A DNA stretch of 64,000 nucleotides from Phycisphaerae bacterium (GTDB taxonomy: Bacteria; Planctomycetota; Phycisphaerae; Phycisphaerales; SM1A02). Numbering within the stretch: the first letter of the stretch is position 1; each line of letters starts with the position of its first letter. The translations under genes and the position numbers were made by a program. Where the stretch lies: assembly GCA_002716385.1 (NCBI GenBank), contig PBAX01000008.1, positions 1-64,000 on the forward strand. Direction: 5' to 3'. Below are positions 54,491-63,527 of this stretch, piece after piece. The notes beneath the pieces were generated by a model, which searched no databases, was not told the DNA's origin, and was given only the letters and a program-made list of their open reading frames with translations.

Positions 54491-54544
54491 CTCAGGACTA
54501 TACGTTCAGGAGAGCCCGATGGTCTCCATTGAATCGCGGGAAGG

Positions 54545-56479
54545 TCAAGGTCTTTTCTCCGGGCTCCTCCGATGAAGGTCCATCACGGTCACATCGTCGA
54601 AGAGCTGGTCGGATTGAATGCTTTCCGCCATCCCGATCAATTCACGGCAGACGGTCTGTGCGTCCGAGTCTTTCCGCTTGTCGAGGAACTGCTCGATTCC
54701 GGTTGCATCGAGCATTACGCCATCGTCCCCATGGGCTTCACTCAGGCCATCCGTGTATAGGATGAAGTGATCGCCTGGATTGATCTGGAGTGTTTCTTCG
54801 GTCCATTCCGCCTCTGGCAGGGTTCCGAGGATGGTACCCGTCGCGCCGGCGACCAGAGTCGAGGGGTCGTCTACCGACTTTAATATGGCGGAGTGATGGC
54901 CTGCATTGGCGTAGCGAAGGACGCCGGTCTCGATGTTGTAGACGCCCAGGAACAGGGTGATGAAGAGTCCTTGATTGTTGTCCTTGAGGAGACTTTCATT
55001 GACCCGCTTGAGTATGCGATCGGGGCTTCGTTCCCGTCCCGCCACCATCCGGATGGTGGTTCTGGAAACACCCATGAAGATCGCGGCCGGCACACCCTTG
55101 CCGGAGACATCGCCCAGCATGAAGGCCATGTGCTTATCGTCCATGATCCAGTAGTCGTAGAAGTCGCCGCCGACATGTCTGGCGGCCAGATTGATGGCTG
55201 CTATCTCGAAATCGACTGGATGAGGGAACTCGGGAGGCAGTTCGGGCTGAAGCGACTGCTGTATGTTGCGAGCGATGTCCAGTTCACGGTCGACGGCGAT
55301 CCGATCGGCTTCGGATCTGGCCAGTTCATCGAGGTTTCTGGAAAGGGAATCGACCATGAGATTGAATCCCTCTCCCAGCCGGGTGATCTCGTCACGGCCA
55401 TGACCGGGATTCACACGGATGTCCAGATCGCCATTGCGTACCAGTTCCATCGCGGCGTGCAGTCTTCTGATCCGTCTGGTCAGAAGCAATGCGCTTCCCA
55501 GCAGACACAGGAGGATGAGAAACACTCCGCCGATCCGGTAGAGGGTGTCCCGCTGAAGCAGTGAATAGACAGGTTCGAGCAGGGTGGCTTCGGGTATCGC
55601 GTCGATCATGAGCCATTTGGGCTCGTTCATGACTGACCAGGCGACCCAGTACTCGTCACCGTCATAGCGAACCGGTACCGGTTGCGAATTCGATTTCTTC
55701 CCCTGCTTTCGATCGGACGTGATCTGACTGAGGAATTCATTGAAGGCCGTGGTGTCTTCGGGGGCGGCGGCGGTCTCATCCGGATTGATGATCCCAACCA
55801 GTGGATTGCCCATGTGCTTGGTCTTCGTGCTGGCGAGGACGATCCATGAATTGTTGACGATCGCGAATCGACTCGAGCTCAACGAGGAACGGATGGCGTC
55901 ATCCTGAAGTTGTGTCAACGACAGGCTCGCGACGACCAGTCCGGCAGTCTGGCCGTCGATGGTGATCGGCTGCACGATCGCGGCGTCATGGGCAAGTCCG
56001 TCCGATGATCTGATCGGCGCCAGCCAGTTGCCGATCGACTGTTCGACTGAACTGTAGTCGTCGACGAGACGATGGATGGTTTCCTCGGTCAATGGACTGG
56101 AGTCCAGCGTTCCATCCTTCCGTTCCAGTGACAGTCCGCTCATCCCCGTCTGTGATGGATCGCCCCAGGCTATGGCCGCCAGATTCAGAAGCGGGTCCGT
56201 GTTGATCAGATCCCTGAGCAGTTCATCCTGCAGACCGCGTGTGCCCTTCGGATTCAACGAGGCGTAGCCTGCAAGCGACCGAGTGGCGCTGCCGATCAGG
56301 CTGAGTCTTTCATCCAGCGTGTTGGCCAGAAGTTCAACGGAGACCTTCGCCCTGAGCGAGCCTTCTCGTTCCACCATTCCGACCATGGACCGGTACTGCA
56401 TGTAGCCGACGAACATGTATACCGCGATGAGGGGTATGCCGACCACAAGAATGAATTTGAGGATGATGTTGAGTTTCAC
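54545..56479 (-). CDS. Membrane SpoIIE-type phosphatase with dCache and HAMP domains
   Basis: The 644-residue protein starts at GTG (56479). A membrane helix (IILKFILVVGIPLIAVYMFV) precedes an extracytoplasmic dCache-like sensor (about 40-310), then a second helix (IGGVFLILLCLLGSALLL), a HAMP domain (about 338-395; GRDEITRLGEGFNLMVDSLS), a helical stalk (DRELDIARNIQQSLQPELP) and a SpoIIE phosphatase with HVGGDFYDYW, MLGDVSGKGVPAA, YANAGHH and LYTDGLSEA. All metal-binding Asp residues are visible. It should link an external ligand to dephosphorylation of a STAS-type partner. It is only two bases after the esterase gene upstream, so the two are co-transcribed. Confidence 0.93.
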   Translation of the reverse strand: MKLNIILKFILVVGIPLIAVYMFVGYMQYRSMVGMVEREGSLRAKVSVELLANTLDERLSLIGSATRSLAGYASLNPKGTRGLQDELLRDLINTDPLLNLAAIAWGDPSQTGMSGLSLERKDGTLDSSPLTEETIHRLVDDYSSVEQSIGNWLAPIRSSDGLAHDAAIVQPITIDGQTAGLVVASLSLTQLQDDAIRSSLSSSRFAIVNNSWIVLASTKTKHMGNPLVGIINPDETAAAPEDTTAFNEFLSQITSDRKQGKKSNSQPVPVRYDGDEYWVAWSVMNEPKWLMIDAIPEATLLEPVYSLLQRDTLYRIGGVFLILLCLLGSALLLTRRIRRLHAAMELVRNGDLDIRVNPGHGRDEITRLGEGFNLMVDSLSRNLDELARSEADRIAVDRELDIARNIQQSLQPELPPEFPHPVDFEIAAINLAARHVGGDFYDYWIMDDKHMAFMLGDVSGKGVPAAIFMGVSRTTIRMVAGRERSPDRILKRVNESLLKDNNQGLFITLFLGVYNIETGVLRYANAGHHSAILKSVDDPSTLVAGATGTILGTLPEAEWTEETLQINPGDHFILYTDGLSEAHGDDGVMLDATGIEQFLDKRKDSDAQTVCRELIGMAESIQSDQLFDDVTVMDLHRRSPEKRP

Positions 56480-56481
56480 GA

Positions 56482-58074
56482 TCAGCCCGTAATCCGGAAG
56501 ATTCTCTTGCCACGATCGATCTGTCCGAACATGTCGGTCGTTTCGACTTCGACGATATGACCTCCCGTTTCCAGTCCGGCTGGAAGCGGTGCCACCCAGA
56601 TGTGTGGCGATTGTCTTGGTTTGGACATGGTCAGTGCCTGGGGATTGCTGTTCATCGACTCCGCCATCACGGCCATCTCGTAGTAGGGGTCCGGTCGTTC
56701 ATCGCGAGTCATCGGAACCCAGTCACCGCCATCGACACGCATCCGTACCGCCGATTTCGATGAGCCGGCCCAGATGTTGGCGACGACTTCTGTGCCAGTG
56801 GCGTCTCCAGCAGGGATCGAGCCCGGCAAGAAGATGTGCATCTGCTGCGCAGGGTCCATCTTGGCAGGTACGAACCTGAGGCTGTAATCGAAATCCGTGA
56901 TGTTCAGCAGCATGGATCCATTCGGCGCACCGCACTGCATCATCGCATGCGGGACGCCGTACTCGTCGGGTTCCCCCTTCCACCAGCTGCCGCAGGCTGT
57001 TCCGTTGATCAGGTGATGGAGCGGTTCCTTCCGGCCCGTGTCCTCGGGGAAGTCGATGAATTCGTGTTTCTGCATGTGATAGTGGGCGGTGATCGCCAGC
57101 ACATTGGGGCGATCGGCCAATAGCCGCAGAAGGGCATCGGCATTCCTGACGCCTGAGAGCGGAATGTGCATGAAGAGTACGACCAGTGTCTCCTTCCCGA
57201 TCTCCTTCAGATCGGCCTCGATGAAGGTCAGGACATCCTCGGTGAATTCCCCGTGATAGGAATTGTTGCCGTCGTACACGACATCATCGATGACGATGAA
57301 ATGCGCGGTTCCCCAGTCGTAGGAGTAGGTCGGTGGTCCATACAGTCGTTGCCAGGTCTCGTCTGAATGAGCATCGCCCTCCGCGAGGAAGTTCATGTCG
57401 TGATTGCCGTGCACGTTGAACCACGGAATGCCCGTCTGCCCAACGACCATGTTGTGTGCAGGCAGGACATTCAGGTCATCGAACACCAGATCGCCGAGAC
57501 CGACTCCGAAGACCGCGTCACTTCCGACCAGCGGCTCGATGACGTCCCTGGCGAGATAATCGACCTCCTTGAGGTTTCTCGACTGTGGATCACCCAGAAG
57601 AATCACGGAGAATGGGGAGGATTCCGGATGCCGATGCAATGGAAAGTTGATCGGGCCGGGATCCTCGGGAGTCGGTTCGACTCCAGCGTATTTCAGGCCA
57701 TCCGGCGAGCCTTCGGGATTGTGCACGTAGAAGAACTTCGGAAGGCCATTCTCATCCAGTGGAGAGATCCAGTTTCTCGGCTTGATGACGAAGATGGTGT
57801 CATCCGGCCCAGCAGGCAGATGCCATCGACCGCGCACATCCGTCATGATGACATCGCGTCCATTGGAGACTCGTACGCGAGCCAGGCCTTTCTCCCGCTC
57901 GTCCCGGACACCGTTGCTGTTGACGTCCTCGTAGACGATCCCCTGCAACATGACCTGCCCATTCTCAGGTTTGGCTTCGGTTCTGGCACAGGCCGTGAAC
58001 AGCGTGCCGAGGAAGATCACCATGGTGAGAGGTCGCAAGGGGGCTACTATCAGTGGAATTCGTGAGCTTGCCAT
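56482..58074 (-). CDS. Exported calcineurin-like phosphoesterase
   Basis: From the ATG at 58074 the 530-residue protein has a lipobox-like leader (IFLGTLFTAC). Next is an SdrD-type beta domain (GIVYEDVNSNGVRDEREKGL), then a metallophosphoesterase domain with LLGDPQS, GLGDLVFDD, VHGNHDMNF, LFMHIPL and ITAHYHMQ as metal-binding motifs. The C-terminal domain fits the MetallophosC type (about 420-530). The architecture matches the MetallophosN-Metallophos-MetallophosC proteins, often linked to polysaccharide or teichoic-acid-like polymer degradation. The start lacks a clear ribosome binding site. Co-transcribed with the dCache phosphatase. Confidence 0.88.
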   Translation of the reverse strand: MASSRIPLIVAPLRPLTMVIFLGTLFTACARTEAKPENGQVMLQGIVYEDVNSNGVRDEREKGLARVRVSNGRDVIMTDVRGRWHLPAGPDDTIFVIKPRNWISPLDENGLPKFFYVHNPEGSPDGLKYAGVEPTPEDPGPINFPLHRHPESSPFSVILLGDPQSRNLKEVDYLARDVIEPLVGSDAVFGVGLGDLVFDDLNVLPAHNMVVGQTGIPWFNVHGNHDMNFLAEGDAHSDETWQRLYGPPTYSYDWGTAHFIVIDDVVYDGNNSYHGEFTEDVLTFIEADLKEIGKETLVVLFMHIPLSGVRNADALLRLLADRPNVLAITAHYHMQKHEFIDFPEDTGRKEPLHHLINGTACGSWWKGEPDEYGVPHAMMQCGAPNGSMLLNITDFDYSLRFVPAKMDPAQQMHIFLPGSIPAGDATGTEVVANIWAGSSKSAVRMRVDGGDWVPMTRDERPDPYYEMAVMAESMNSNPQALTMSKPRQSPHIWVAPLPAGLETGGHIVEVETTDMFGQIDRGKRIFRITG

Positions 58075-58157
58075 TACCGGAGAGTAGCCGCGAATCCAAC
58101 TTGCCGCGATGATGAGCCTGTACTGTCCAATACATCCAGCTTCAAGAGGAGTTCGCC

Positions 58158-58652
58158 ATGAATCAGATTGAACAACGTCTAGCTGCTCTCGAAGCATCTC
58201 GAACCCGTTTTCGTTGGGTTTGCCTGCTCTCCCTGACCCTGTTTCCACTGGTCGGGTTGATGGCTGGAGCCGGGCTCCAGAAGGGGGCTGGCAATGGTGG
58301 TGAAGCAGTTTCCAGCAGATTGGTCACTCGGTCCATGGTGGTCGTCGATGACCAGAATCGACCTAGGATCGATCTTGGGTATGACGAGGGCATCGGGCCT
58401 CACGTATTTCTTCGTGATGAGCGTGGACTCCCGATGCTCGCATTGACCGCGCCACGTGCGTCTGGAATCGTCACCATTCTGGATACGCAAGGTCGCTCCG
58501 TCGCGATGCTGTCGAGAAGCGGATCGGGTGACGGGCTCGTGAAGCTGTCGGATTCGAGTGGAAGAACCATCGCCAGAATCGGACGCTGGGCTGGTCAGGC
58601 GGAGCCGGGCATCGAATTCTATCCTCGTGTCGAAGTGGACTCGGAGCAATGA
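58158..58652 (+). CDS. Single-span membrane protein with beta-hairpin repeats (paralogue)
   Basis: GAGGAG stands six bases before the ATG. The 164-residue protein has an N-terminal helix (MNQIEQRLAALEASRTRFRW), one membrane span (VCLLSLTLFPLVGLMAGAGL) and repeats of about 22 residues with the theme D-x-x-G-(R/L)-(S/T/P)-(V/I/M)-A-x-(L/I)-x-(R/A). The layout and the G-R/K-P-type repeat theme match the gene at 8465-8959. Extracytoplasmic location is likely; function is unknown. Confidence 0.7.
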   Translation: MNQIEQRLAALEASRTRFRWVCLLSLTLFPLVGLMAGAGLQKGAGNGGEAVSSRLVTRSMVVVDDQNRPRIDLGYDEGIGPHVFLRDERGLPMLALTAPRASGIVTILDTQGRSVAMLSRSGSGDGLVKLSDSSGRTIARIGRWAGQAEPGIEFYPRVEVDSEQ

Positions 58653-58668
58653 GTGCCCACGAGTCGGG

Positions 58669-59886
58669 TCAGCTTGCCGGCTGGTAGGCCTTCAATCCCG
58701 CTTCCAGAATCTTCACGCATCGTTCAAGCACATCCTGCTCGAGCACATAGGCCATACGTACCTCGTTCTTGCCAAGGCCGTTTGTGCTGTAGAAGCCTGC
58801 CAGCGGCGCCACGCAGAGCGTCTCCCCGTCAAGATCGAAATCGCTGACCAGCCACTTGGCAAAGTGGTCCGCATCATCGACCGGCAGTGGGACCGCCAGA
58901 TAGAAGGCGCCCTTGGGAGGGGAGATCTTGATGCCCATATTCTGCAGGCCGGAGACCAGCACGTCCCGTCGGGCTTTGTATTCCGTCACGACATCGTTGA
59001 AGTAGGACTGTGGCGTATCCAGTGCGGCCATGCCGGCATGTTGATCCACTGTGGCCGGAGACAGGCGGGCCTGCGCGAAGTGAAGAGCGGCTTTCCGGAC
59101 TTCCCTGTTTCGGGTCACCAGACAGCCCACTCTAGCCCCGCAGGCGCTGAATCTCTTGGAGACCGAGTCGATGATGATGGCCTGCTCATGGGCGCCGGGT
59201 ACGGCCAGAAGTGATGGCGCCAGCGTTCCAAGCGGTGCATCATAGATGAACTCCCTGTATACCTCGTCGCAGATGAAGAAGAGCCCGTGTCGTTCGCAGA
59301 TGTCGGCGATCTTCACGAGTTCTTCATGGGATAGCACAACACCAGTCGGGTTCCCAGGAGTCGGCAGCACCAGTGCTCGCGTCTTTCCTGTGATCGCCTC
59401 CTCGATTCGGACTGGATCGATGGTGTAGTCGTCCTCGGCGTGGGTCGTGACAGGCGATGTCTCGATGCCAAGCATGTGCGCATAGCCGTGGTAGTTGGTG
59501 TAGTACGGTTCGCAGACCAGAATTTCATCTCCGGGATCCGTCACGGAAGCCATGGCGAAGAGAAGCGCTTCGGAGCCTCCAACGGTGATCAGGATGTCCT
59601 CGGCCGTGATGGGAGGCTGGTCACCGATGACCCGGTTGTAGTATCTGGAGGCGAGCCCCTCGCGGTATTCATGGAAGCCGTCGCTGGGGGCGTACGCCAG
59701 GACCTTTTCGTCGTAGTTCTGGTAGGCCTCGATCATTCCTCGCGGGGTGGCGATGTCGGGCTGACCGATGTTCATGAAGTGAACATTTTTCCCCGTGGCC
59801 TGAGCATCTCTGGCAATCGATGCCAACGCTCTGATCGGGGAGGCCGGGGCTCCGAGTCCTCGTTGAGAGAGGGTGGTAGCGGTCAT
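58669..59886 (-). CDS. Class I/II pyridoxal-phosphate aminotransferase
   Basis: The 405-residue protein has NIGQPDIATPRGMIEAYQNY, YAPSDGFHEYREGLASRYYN, TVGGSEALLFAMASV, LPTPGNPTGVVLSHEEL (Asn of the active site), FICDEVYREFIYD and the pyridoxal-phosphate Lys in DSVSKRFSACGARVGCL, with the C-terminal Arg in EVRMAY. It belongs to the aspartate-aminotransferase fold I group. The substrate (aspartate, aromatic or other) cannot be told. Full length and intact. It converges on the repeat protein gene with 16 bases between stops. Confidence 0.93.
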   Translation of the reverse strand: MTATTLSQRGLGAPASPIRALASIARDAQATGKNVHFMNIGQPDIATPRGMIEAYQNYDEKVLAYAPSDGFHEYREGLASRYYNRVIGDQPPITAEDILITVGGSEALLFAMASVTDPGDEILVCEPYYTNYHGYAHMLGIETSPVTTHAEDDYTIDPVRIEEAITGKTRALVLPTPGNPTGVVLSHEELVKIADICERHGLFFICDEVYREFIYDAPLGTLAPSLLAVPGAHEQAIIIDSVSKRFSACGARVGCLVTRNREVRKAALHFAQARLSPATVDQHAGMAALDTPQSYFNDVVTEYKARRDVLVSGLQNMGIKISPPKGAFYLAVPLPVDDADHFAKWLVSDFDLDGETLCVAPLAGFYSTNGLGKNEVRMAYVLEQDVLERCVKILEAGLKAYQPAS

Positions 59887-60077
59887 GTGGAATTCTCTCC
59901 TGTTGGCAGGGCGTAATAGGTCCCGAATGGATGTTGAATCCTAGCAATGAAGGCTTCGGGACGTTGAAATCGGCTTCTGCAGGCGAGATCGCTATACTCT
60001 TCGGATTCCATCCTCAGGGGTGGCAACCCAGTACCGAACCGTTCCATTTGACCTCAAGCCGAATCGAGGCCGTGACC

Positions 60078-60884
60078 ATGATCCGATCCTTCAATCACAT
60101 CACCGCATTCCTTGTTCTCACATGTGTCGCCGGCATGGCGACGGGCCAGCCGATCGGCTCGCCGGAGATGAACGGCCCAGAGTCACCCCAGCGTGACATG
60201 GTTGCCCTCGAGACCATGAACAATGCCGCTGCCGACAATCTTCGCAAGACGAATCTCCGAATCTCCCAGATGAAGGAATTCATGCAGTCTCAGGGGATTC
60301 TGGCTGAGTATCAGGCCGGCGTGCATGGTGATACGAACAACGACGGGAAGGTCGACTCGGATGACCTCTCCGCAAGCCTGTCATTCGATCAGGCCTTCAA
60401 GGTCGCCAAGATGCACGACACGACGATTGCGCATGAACAGGCCACCGAGACGCCCGAGCAGAGGCGAGTTGATGCCTACAAGACGGTTGTCCAGTCCACT
60501 TGGAAGGAACTGCACGCCAAGATGGCTCAGGTCCACAGCATGTCCGAGTTCCTTCACAGCAAGGGCAAGTTCGACGATTACCAGCACTGGGCTCTGGTCA
60601 AGAACGCCGATGCCAGCAAGGCAATGATCGAGGAGAACGCAGCCAAGTCGAAGGCCGCAGTGGAAGCGCGATCGAAGGTGGATGCCAAATCCAAGGAAGC
60701 GATCGCCGCCAAATATGCCGCCATCAAGAAGCAGCACGAGCAATACTGCAAGACGGCCTGGCAGCACTACAAGTTCAATCAGGAAATCTACGACCAGCGC
60801 ATGAAGTACAACACGAAGTATGCCAACGGCCACTACAACGGCTACGACGACGGGTATCAAGATTGCGGCTACGGCGCCTGGTAG
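60078..60884 (+). CDS. Secreted coiled-coil protein with one EF-hand and Tyr/Gly-rich end
   Basis: From the ATG at 60078 the 268-residue protein has a signal peptide (ITAFLVLTCVAGMATGQ), two helical repeats of about 30 residues that resemble each other (RISQMKEFMQSQGILAEYQA and KMAQVHSMSEFLHSKGKFDDYQ), each of the form M-x-x-F-(M/L)-x-S-(Q/K)-G-x(3)-(E/D)-Y, and one EF-hand (GDTNNDGKVDSDDLSASLSF) between them. A Lys/Ala-rich coiled coil (about 175-220) and a Tyr/Gly/Asp-rich end (KYANGHYNGYDDGYQDCGYG) follow. No family is recognised. Calcium binding at the EF-hand is likely. Confidence 0.75.
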   Translation: MIRSFNHITAFLVLTCVAGMATGQPIGSPEMNGPESPQRDMVALETMNNAAADNLRKTNLRISQMKEFMQSQGILAEYQAGVHGDTNNDGKVDSDDLSASLSFDQAFKVAKMHDTTIAHEQATETPEQRRVDAYKTVVQSTWKELHAKMAQVHSMSEFLHSKGKFDDYQHWALVKNADASKAMIEENAAKSKAAVEARSKVDAKSKEAIAAKYAAIKKQHEQYCKTAWQHYKFNQEIYDQRMKYNTKYANGHYNGYDDGYQDCGYGAW

Positions 60885-60901
60885 TTCTGGAATCAAAAAA
60901 G

Positions 60902-61213
60902 ATGTATCGCTACACCGTCTCCGCTGAGTTCGCGAATCAGGCAACGGCAGCGGAGTGGTTGCATTGGCTCAAGGAGGAGCACGTTCAGGCAGTGCTGGAC
61001 TGCGGGGCGACCTCCGCGGAAATCATCCGTCTGGATGAGCCCGTGACCGCCTATGAGATCCGCTACGTCTTCCCGGACAGGGAAGCCTACCTACATTACC
61101 GAGATGAGCATGCCCCGCGTCTGCAGGCGGAGGGTCTGGAGCGATTTCCTGAAACCAGCGGCGTTCAGTATGAACGTTCGACAGGACTCATCGAGGCGAC
61201 GTTTCCGAAATGA
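60902..61213 (+). CDS. DUF4286 family protein
   Basis: 103 residues from the ATG at 60902, 17 bases after the previous stop. YRYTVSAEFANQATAAEWLH, a helix (WLKEEHVQAVLDCG), IIRLDEPVTAYEIRYVFPDR and YLHYRDEHAPRLQAEGLERF match the small ferredoxin-like DUF4286 pattern. Function unknown. It ends directly against the convergent folE2 stop with no spacer between them. Confidence 0.82.
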   Translation: MYRYTVSAEFANQATAAEWLHWLKEEHVQAVLDCGATSAEIIRLDEPVTAYEIRYVFPDREAYLHYRDEHAPRLQAEGLERFPETSGVQYERSTGLIEATFPK

Positions 61214-62026
61214 TCAGGAACGCTTGTCTCGCGTGATTTCCGCATAGGCATTGTGATTGTGGATTGACTCGAAGTTCTCGCTCTTGACGTGGAACCAGTC
61301 GAGTCGCTCGTCTTCGTCGAGTCTGATCGCGAGATCCCGAACGATGTCCTCCACGAACTTGGGGTTTTCGAATGCCTGCTCCGTGACGAGCTTCTCGTCC
61401 GGACGTTTCAAGACCGAGTAGACGGGGCAACTGGCGGCCGATTCGATGTGATCGACGAGTTCCTCGATCCAGACCATGCTATTGAAGCGTACTTCCGCGG
61501 TGATCAGACAGCGTTGGTTGTGAGCGCCGTAGGCTGAGATCTCCTTGGAGCATGGGCAGAGGCTCGTGGCGGCGGCTGCGACACTCATGATGAAGTCCTC
61601 GCCATGCTCGTTGGCTTCGCAGTGGAAGGCGCATTGGTAGTCCATGAGGCCCGGCAGCCCGGTCACTGGGGCCTTCTTCGTGATGAAGTACGGGAAGTTC
61701 ATTTCCACATGGGCATCTGCTGCGTCGAGATTCTCGCGGAGTTCGTGGCAGAGCTGGATGATCCGCTCGGGCTGGAGGCCTTCTCGATACTCGTTGATCG
61801 CTTCCAGGAACCGGCTCATGTGCGTGCCCTTGCGATCTGCGGGCAGGGAGACGTACATGTTGATTCCAGCCACCGTCTCCTGGGCATCGCCCCGCATGGT
61901 GGAGAGGGTGACGGGGTGCTTGATCGCCTTTACACCCACCTTGTCGATCGCGACCCGACGACGATCCGGCTCGCTCTGGATATCGGCCATTGTTTCGTTG
62001 GTCGGGGAGTTCGGTGCGGTCGTCAT
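61214..62026 (-). CDS. folE2: GTP cyclohydrolase, type IB
   Basis: The 270-residue protein has AIDKVGVKAIKHPVTLST near the start, HVEMNFPYFITKKAPVTG, MDYQCAFHCE, TSLCPCSKEISAYGAHNQRC and HNHNAYAEI, the signature blocks of FolE2 with its active-site Cys and Glu. It makes 7,8-dihydroneopterin triphosphate for folate, queuosine or related pathways, using metals other than zinc under zinc limitation. The Met at 62026 has AGAGG nine to ten bases upstream. No other folate gene is adjacent. Confidence 0.94.
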   Translation of the reverse strand: MTTAPNSPTNETMADIQSEPDRRRVAIDKVGVKAIKHPVTLSTMRGDAQETVAGINMYVSLPADRKGTHMSRFLEAINEYREGLQPERIIQLCHELRENLDAADAHVEMNFPYFITKKAPVTGLPGLMDYQCAFHCEANEHGEDFIMSVAAAATSLCPCSKEISAYGAHNQRCLITAEVRFNSMVWIEELVDHIESAASCPVYSVLKRPDEKLVTEQAFENPKFVEDIVRDLAIRLDEDERLDWFHVKSENFESIHNHNAYAEITRDKRS

Positions 62027-62145
62027 GACTTGCTGCCTCTGCATTGGGCCTTGGTTGGTTCAAAAACGGCATTTTCGATGCCAGCACATCAGTGTATCGC
62101 CATCGACAGTTCGGGAACACCCCTTTTCAGGGACTCTCAGCTGTT

Positions 62146-62520
62146 TCAATGACCCTGCATGATCTTCTTGATGGCGTCCGGTCCCTGGCAGATATTGAAG
62201 ACCTTGTCGAGCTTCAGGAAGCCCAATGCCTCTTCCAGCAGGTTTGAGAGATTGGTCAGCAGCAGCATCTTGCGGTTGGTTGCGAGTCGCTTGTGGATCA
62301 CGATCAGGGCCCCGATCGCGGGGCTGGTGATGAGTTCGACCTGCTCCAGATCCAGGATCACGAACTGGATGGACGGGTCATCCGTTGGCGTTCGAAGCTG
62401 TTCAGTCAGTACCTTGCCTTCCGCGTCGTTCAGCGTTGAGCATCCGATGTTCAGCGTGAGGCAGCCGTCATTCGCGTTCGATTCGATCCAATCTGGACGG
62501 GATGTTGTTGGGTTGCTCAT
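62146..62520 (-). CDS. STAS-domain protein (anti-sigma-factor-antagonist type)
   Basis: The 124-residue single domain has a beta-alpha order typical of STAS proteins: CLTLNIGCSTLND, FVILDLEQVELITSPAIGAL with the switch Ser in the position of the SpoIIAA phospho-site, VIHKRLATNRKMLLLTNLSN and LGFLKLDKVFNI. Such proteins are phosphorylated by HATPase kinases and dephosphorylated by SpoIIE/PP2C phosphatases. Two such phosphatases are encoded in this window; the kinase is not. Pairing is inferred. Confidence 0.88.
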   Translation of the reverse strand: MSNPTTSRPDWIESNANDGCLTLNIGCSTLNDAEGKVLTEQLRTPTDDPSIQFVILDLEQVELITSPAIGALIVIHKRLATNRKMLLLTNLSNLLEEALGFLKLDKVFNICQGPDAIKKIMQGH

Positions 62521-62549
62521 GGTTCCATGATCATATCAGGCTGCATTGG

Positions 62550-62972
62550 TCATTTAGGCGGCATCCCCGCGGGCAGGTCATATCGAGATTGAATGGGCGA
62601 ATGGGGAATTCTGCCGGGGCCTTGCGGGGACTTGATCGGCGGGCGGAATTCCATGACACGATCCTCGCCATCAAACTTCACCACCCAGACCCGATCGGGT
62701 GCGATATCCGGTGCAATAGCCGTTGATGCTGTCGAGCTGAGACAATCACCGTATTGCCATCTGCTTGACCAGAGGGGCTCTTTATCCTCGTTCCCGTCGA
62801 CTGGCGGGTGGGTCCATTGTGAAGAGGGAGGTCCCAGCAGTTTCGTGACTTCCTGCTTGGTCATGCCAATCTTCAATTGAGAGAAGCTTTGAGCTTCAGG
62901 TGTTCGACATGATGCGAGGAAAAGCAGGATTACCGGTCCTGCCAAATGCACTAATTGTCGCGGAACGCTCAT
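62550..62972 (-). CDS. BamE/SmpA-like lipoprotein
   Basis: GAGGAG stands nine bases before the ATG. The leader ends LLFLASC (lipobox, Cys near residue 22). FSQLKIGMTKQEVTKLLGPP is the BamE/SmpA/OmlA fold signature (G-M-(T/S)-x(3)-V-x(3)-L-G-x-P), followed by WSSRWQYGDC and VKFDGEDRVMEF, matching the remaining strands. It is a 140-residue envelope lipoprotein. Many such proteins are not BamE itself, so a role in outer-membrane assembly is not claimed. Confidence 0.83.
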   Translation of the reverse strand: MSVPRQLVHLAGPVILLFLASCRTPEAQSFSQLKIGMTKQEVTKLLGPPSSQWTHPPVDGNEDKEPLWSSRWQYGDCLSSTASTAIAPDIAPDRVWVVKFDGEDRVMEFRPPIKSPQGPGRIPHSPIQSRYDLPAGMPPK

Positions 62973-63041
62973 TCGTTTTCACTCCTCAGCAGTTCAGAAG
63001 CATATCTATGAAAAGGCTGTTCTGCCCGAAAGAATGGGTCG

Positions 63042-63527
63042 ATGTTGATCCAACGCAGATGCTTCGAGGAGTACGCCGGATTGAAGCTGTTATCAGACGT
63101 CATTCTTGTGGTTTTAATACTAATTGCGGTCGCTCTCTTCCTTGGAGCAAGCGGTCTCGCAACCAAGGCCTATTCCGCCGATGTCCAACCGCTGTCGAAT
63201 CAAGGTCTTGTTGAATGTCAGGTACACGACATGACGCTGCTTTCCTGCGGTATTGAGATGGATGCCGATAGGCGTTCCTCCCTGGTGCTGGAGCTTGTCT
63301 GGGACAGGAACATGAAATTCCCGGATGGAGAGCTGCGAGGCACCCTATTCATCGATCGATCCAATTCGCCCACAGGTTGCGTCGTCGCCTGTCGACTGGA
63401 TTCCCGGAAACTGATCCAGTCGCCGATGCTCACCGTACGCGTCCCTTTGGATGGGGATGATTCACGGTCGGGATTCCGTGATGTTCAGGACATGCAAGTG
63501 CATGCACGTTTCGTCCAGCGAAACTGA
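63042..63527 (+). CDS. Single-span membrane protein, unknown
   Basis: 161 residues. A hydrophobic helix near the N-terminus (LLSDVILVVLILIAVALFLG) is followed by a mostly beta extracytoplasmic part of about 110 residues with a paired Cys segment (CVVACRL). The family is not recognised. The start may be later (a TTG a little before the helix has GAGGAG upstream). It ends one base from the convergent acyltransferase-family gene. Confidence 0.55.
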   Translation: MLIQRRCFEEYAGLKLLSDVILVVLILIAVALFLGASGLATKAYSADVQPLSNQGLVECQVHDMTLLSCGIEMDADRRSSLVLELVWDRNMKFPDGELRGTLFIDRSNSPTGCVVACRLDSRKLIQSPMLTVRVPLDGDDSRSGFRDVQDMQVHARFVQRN

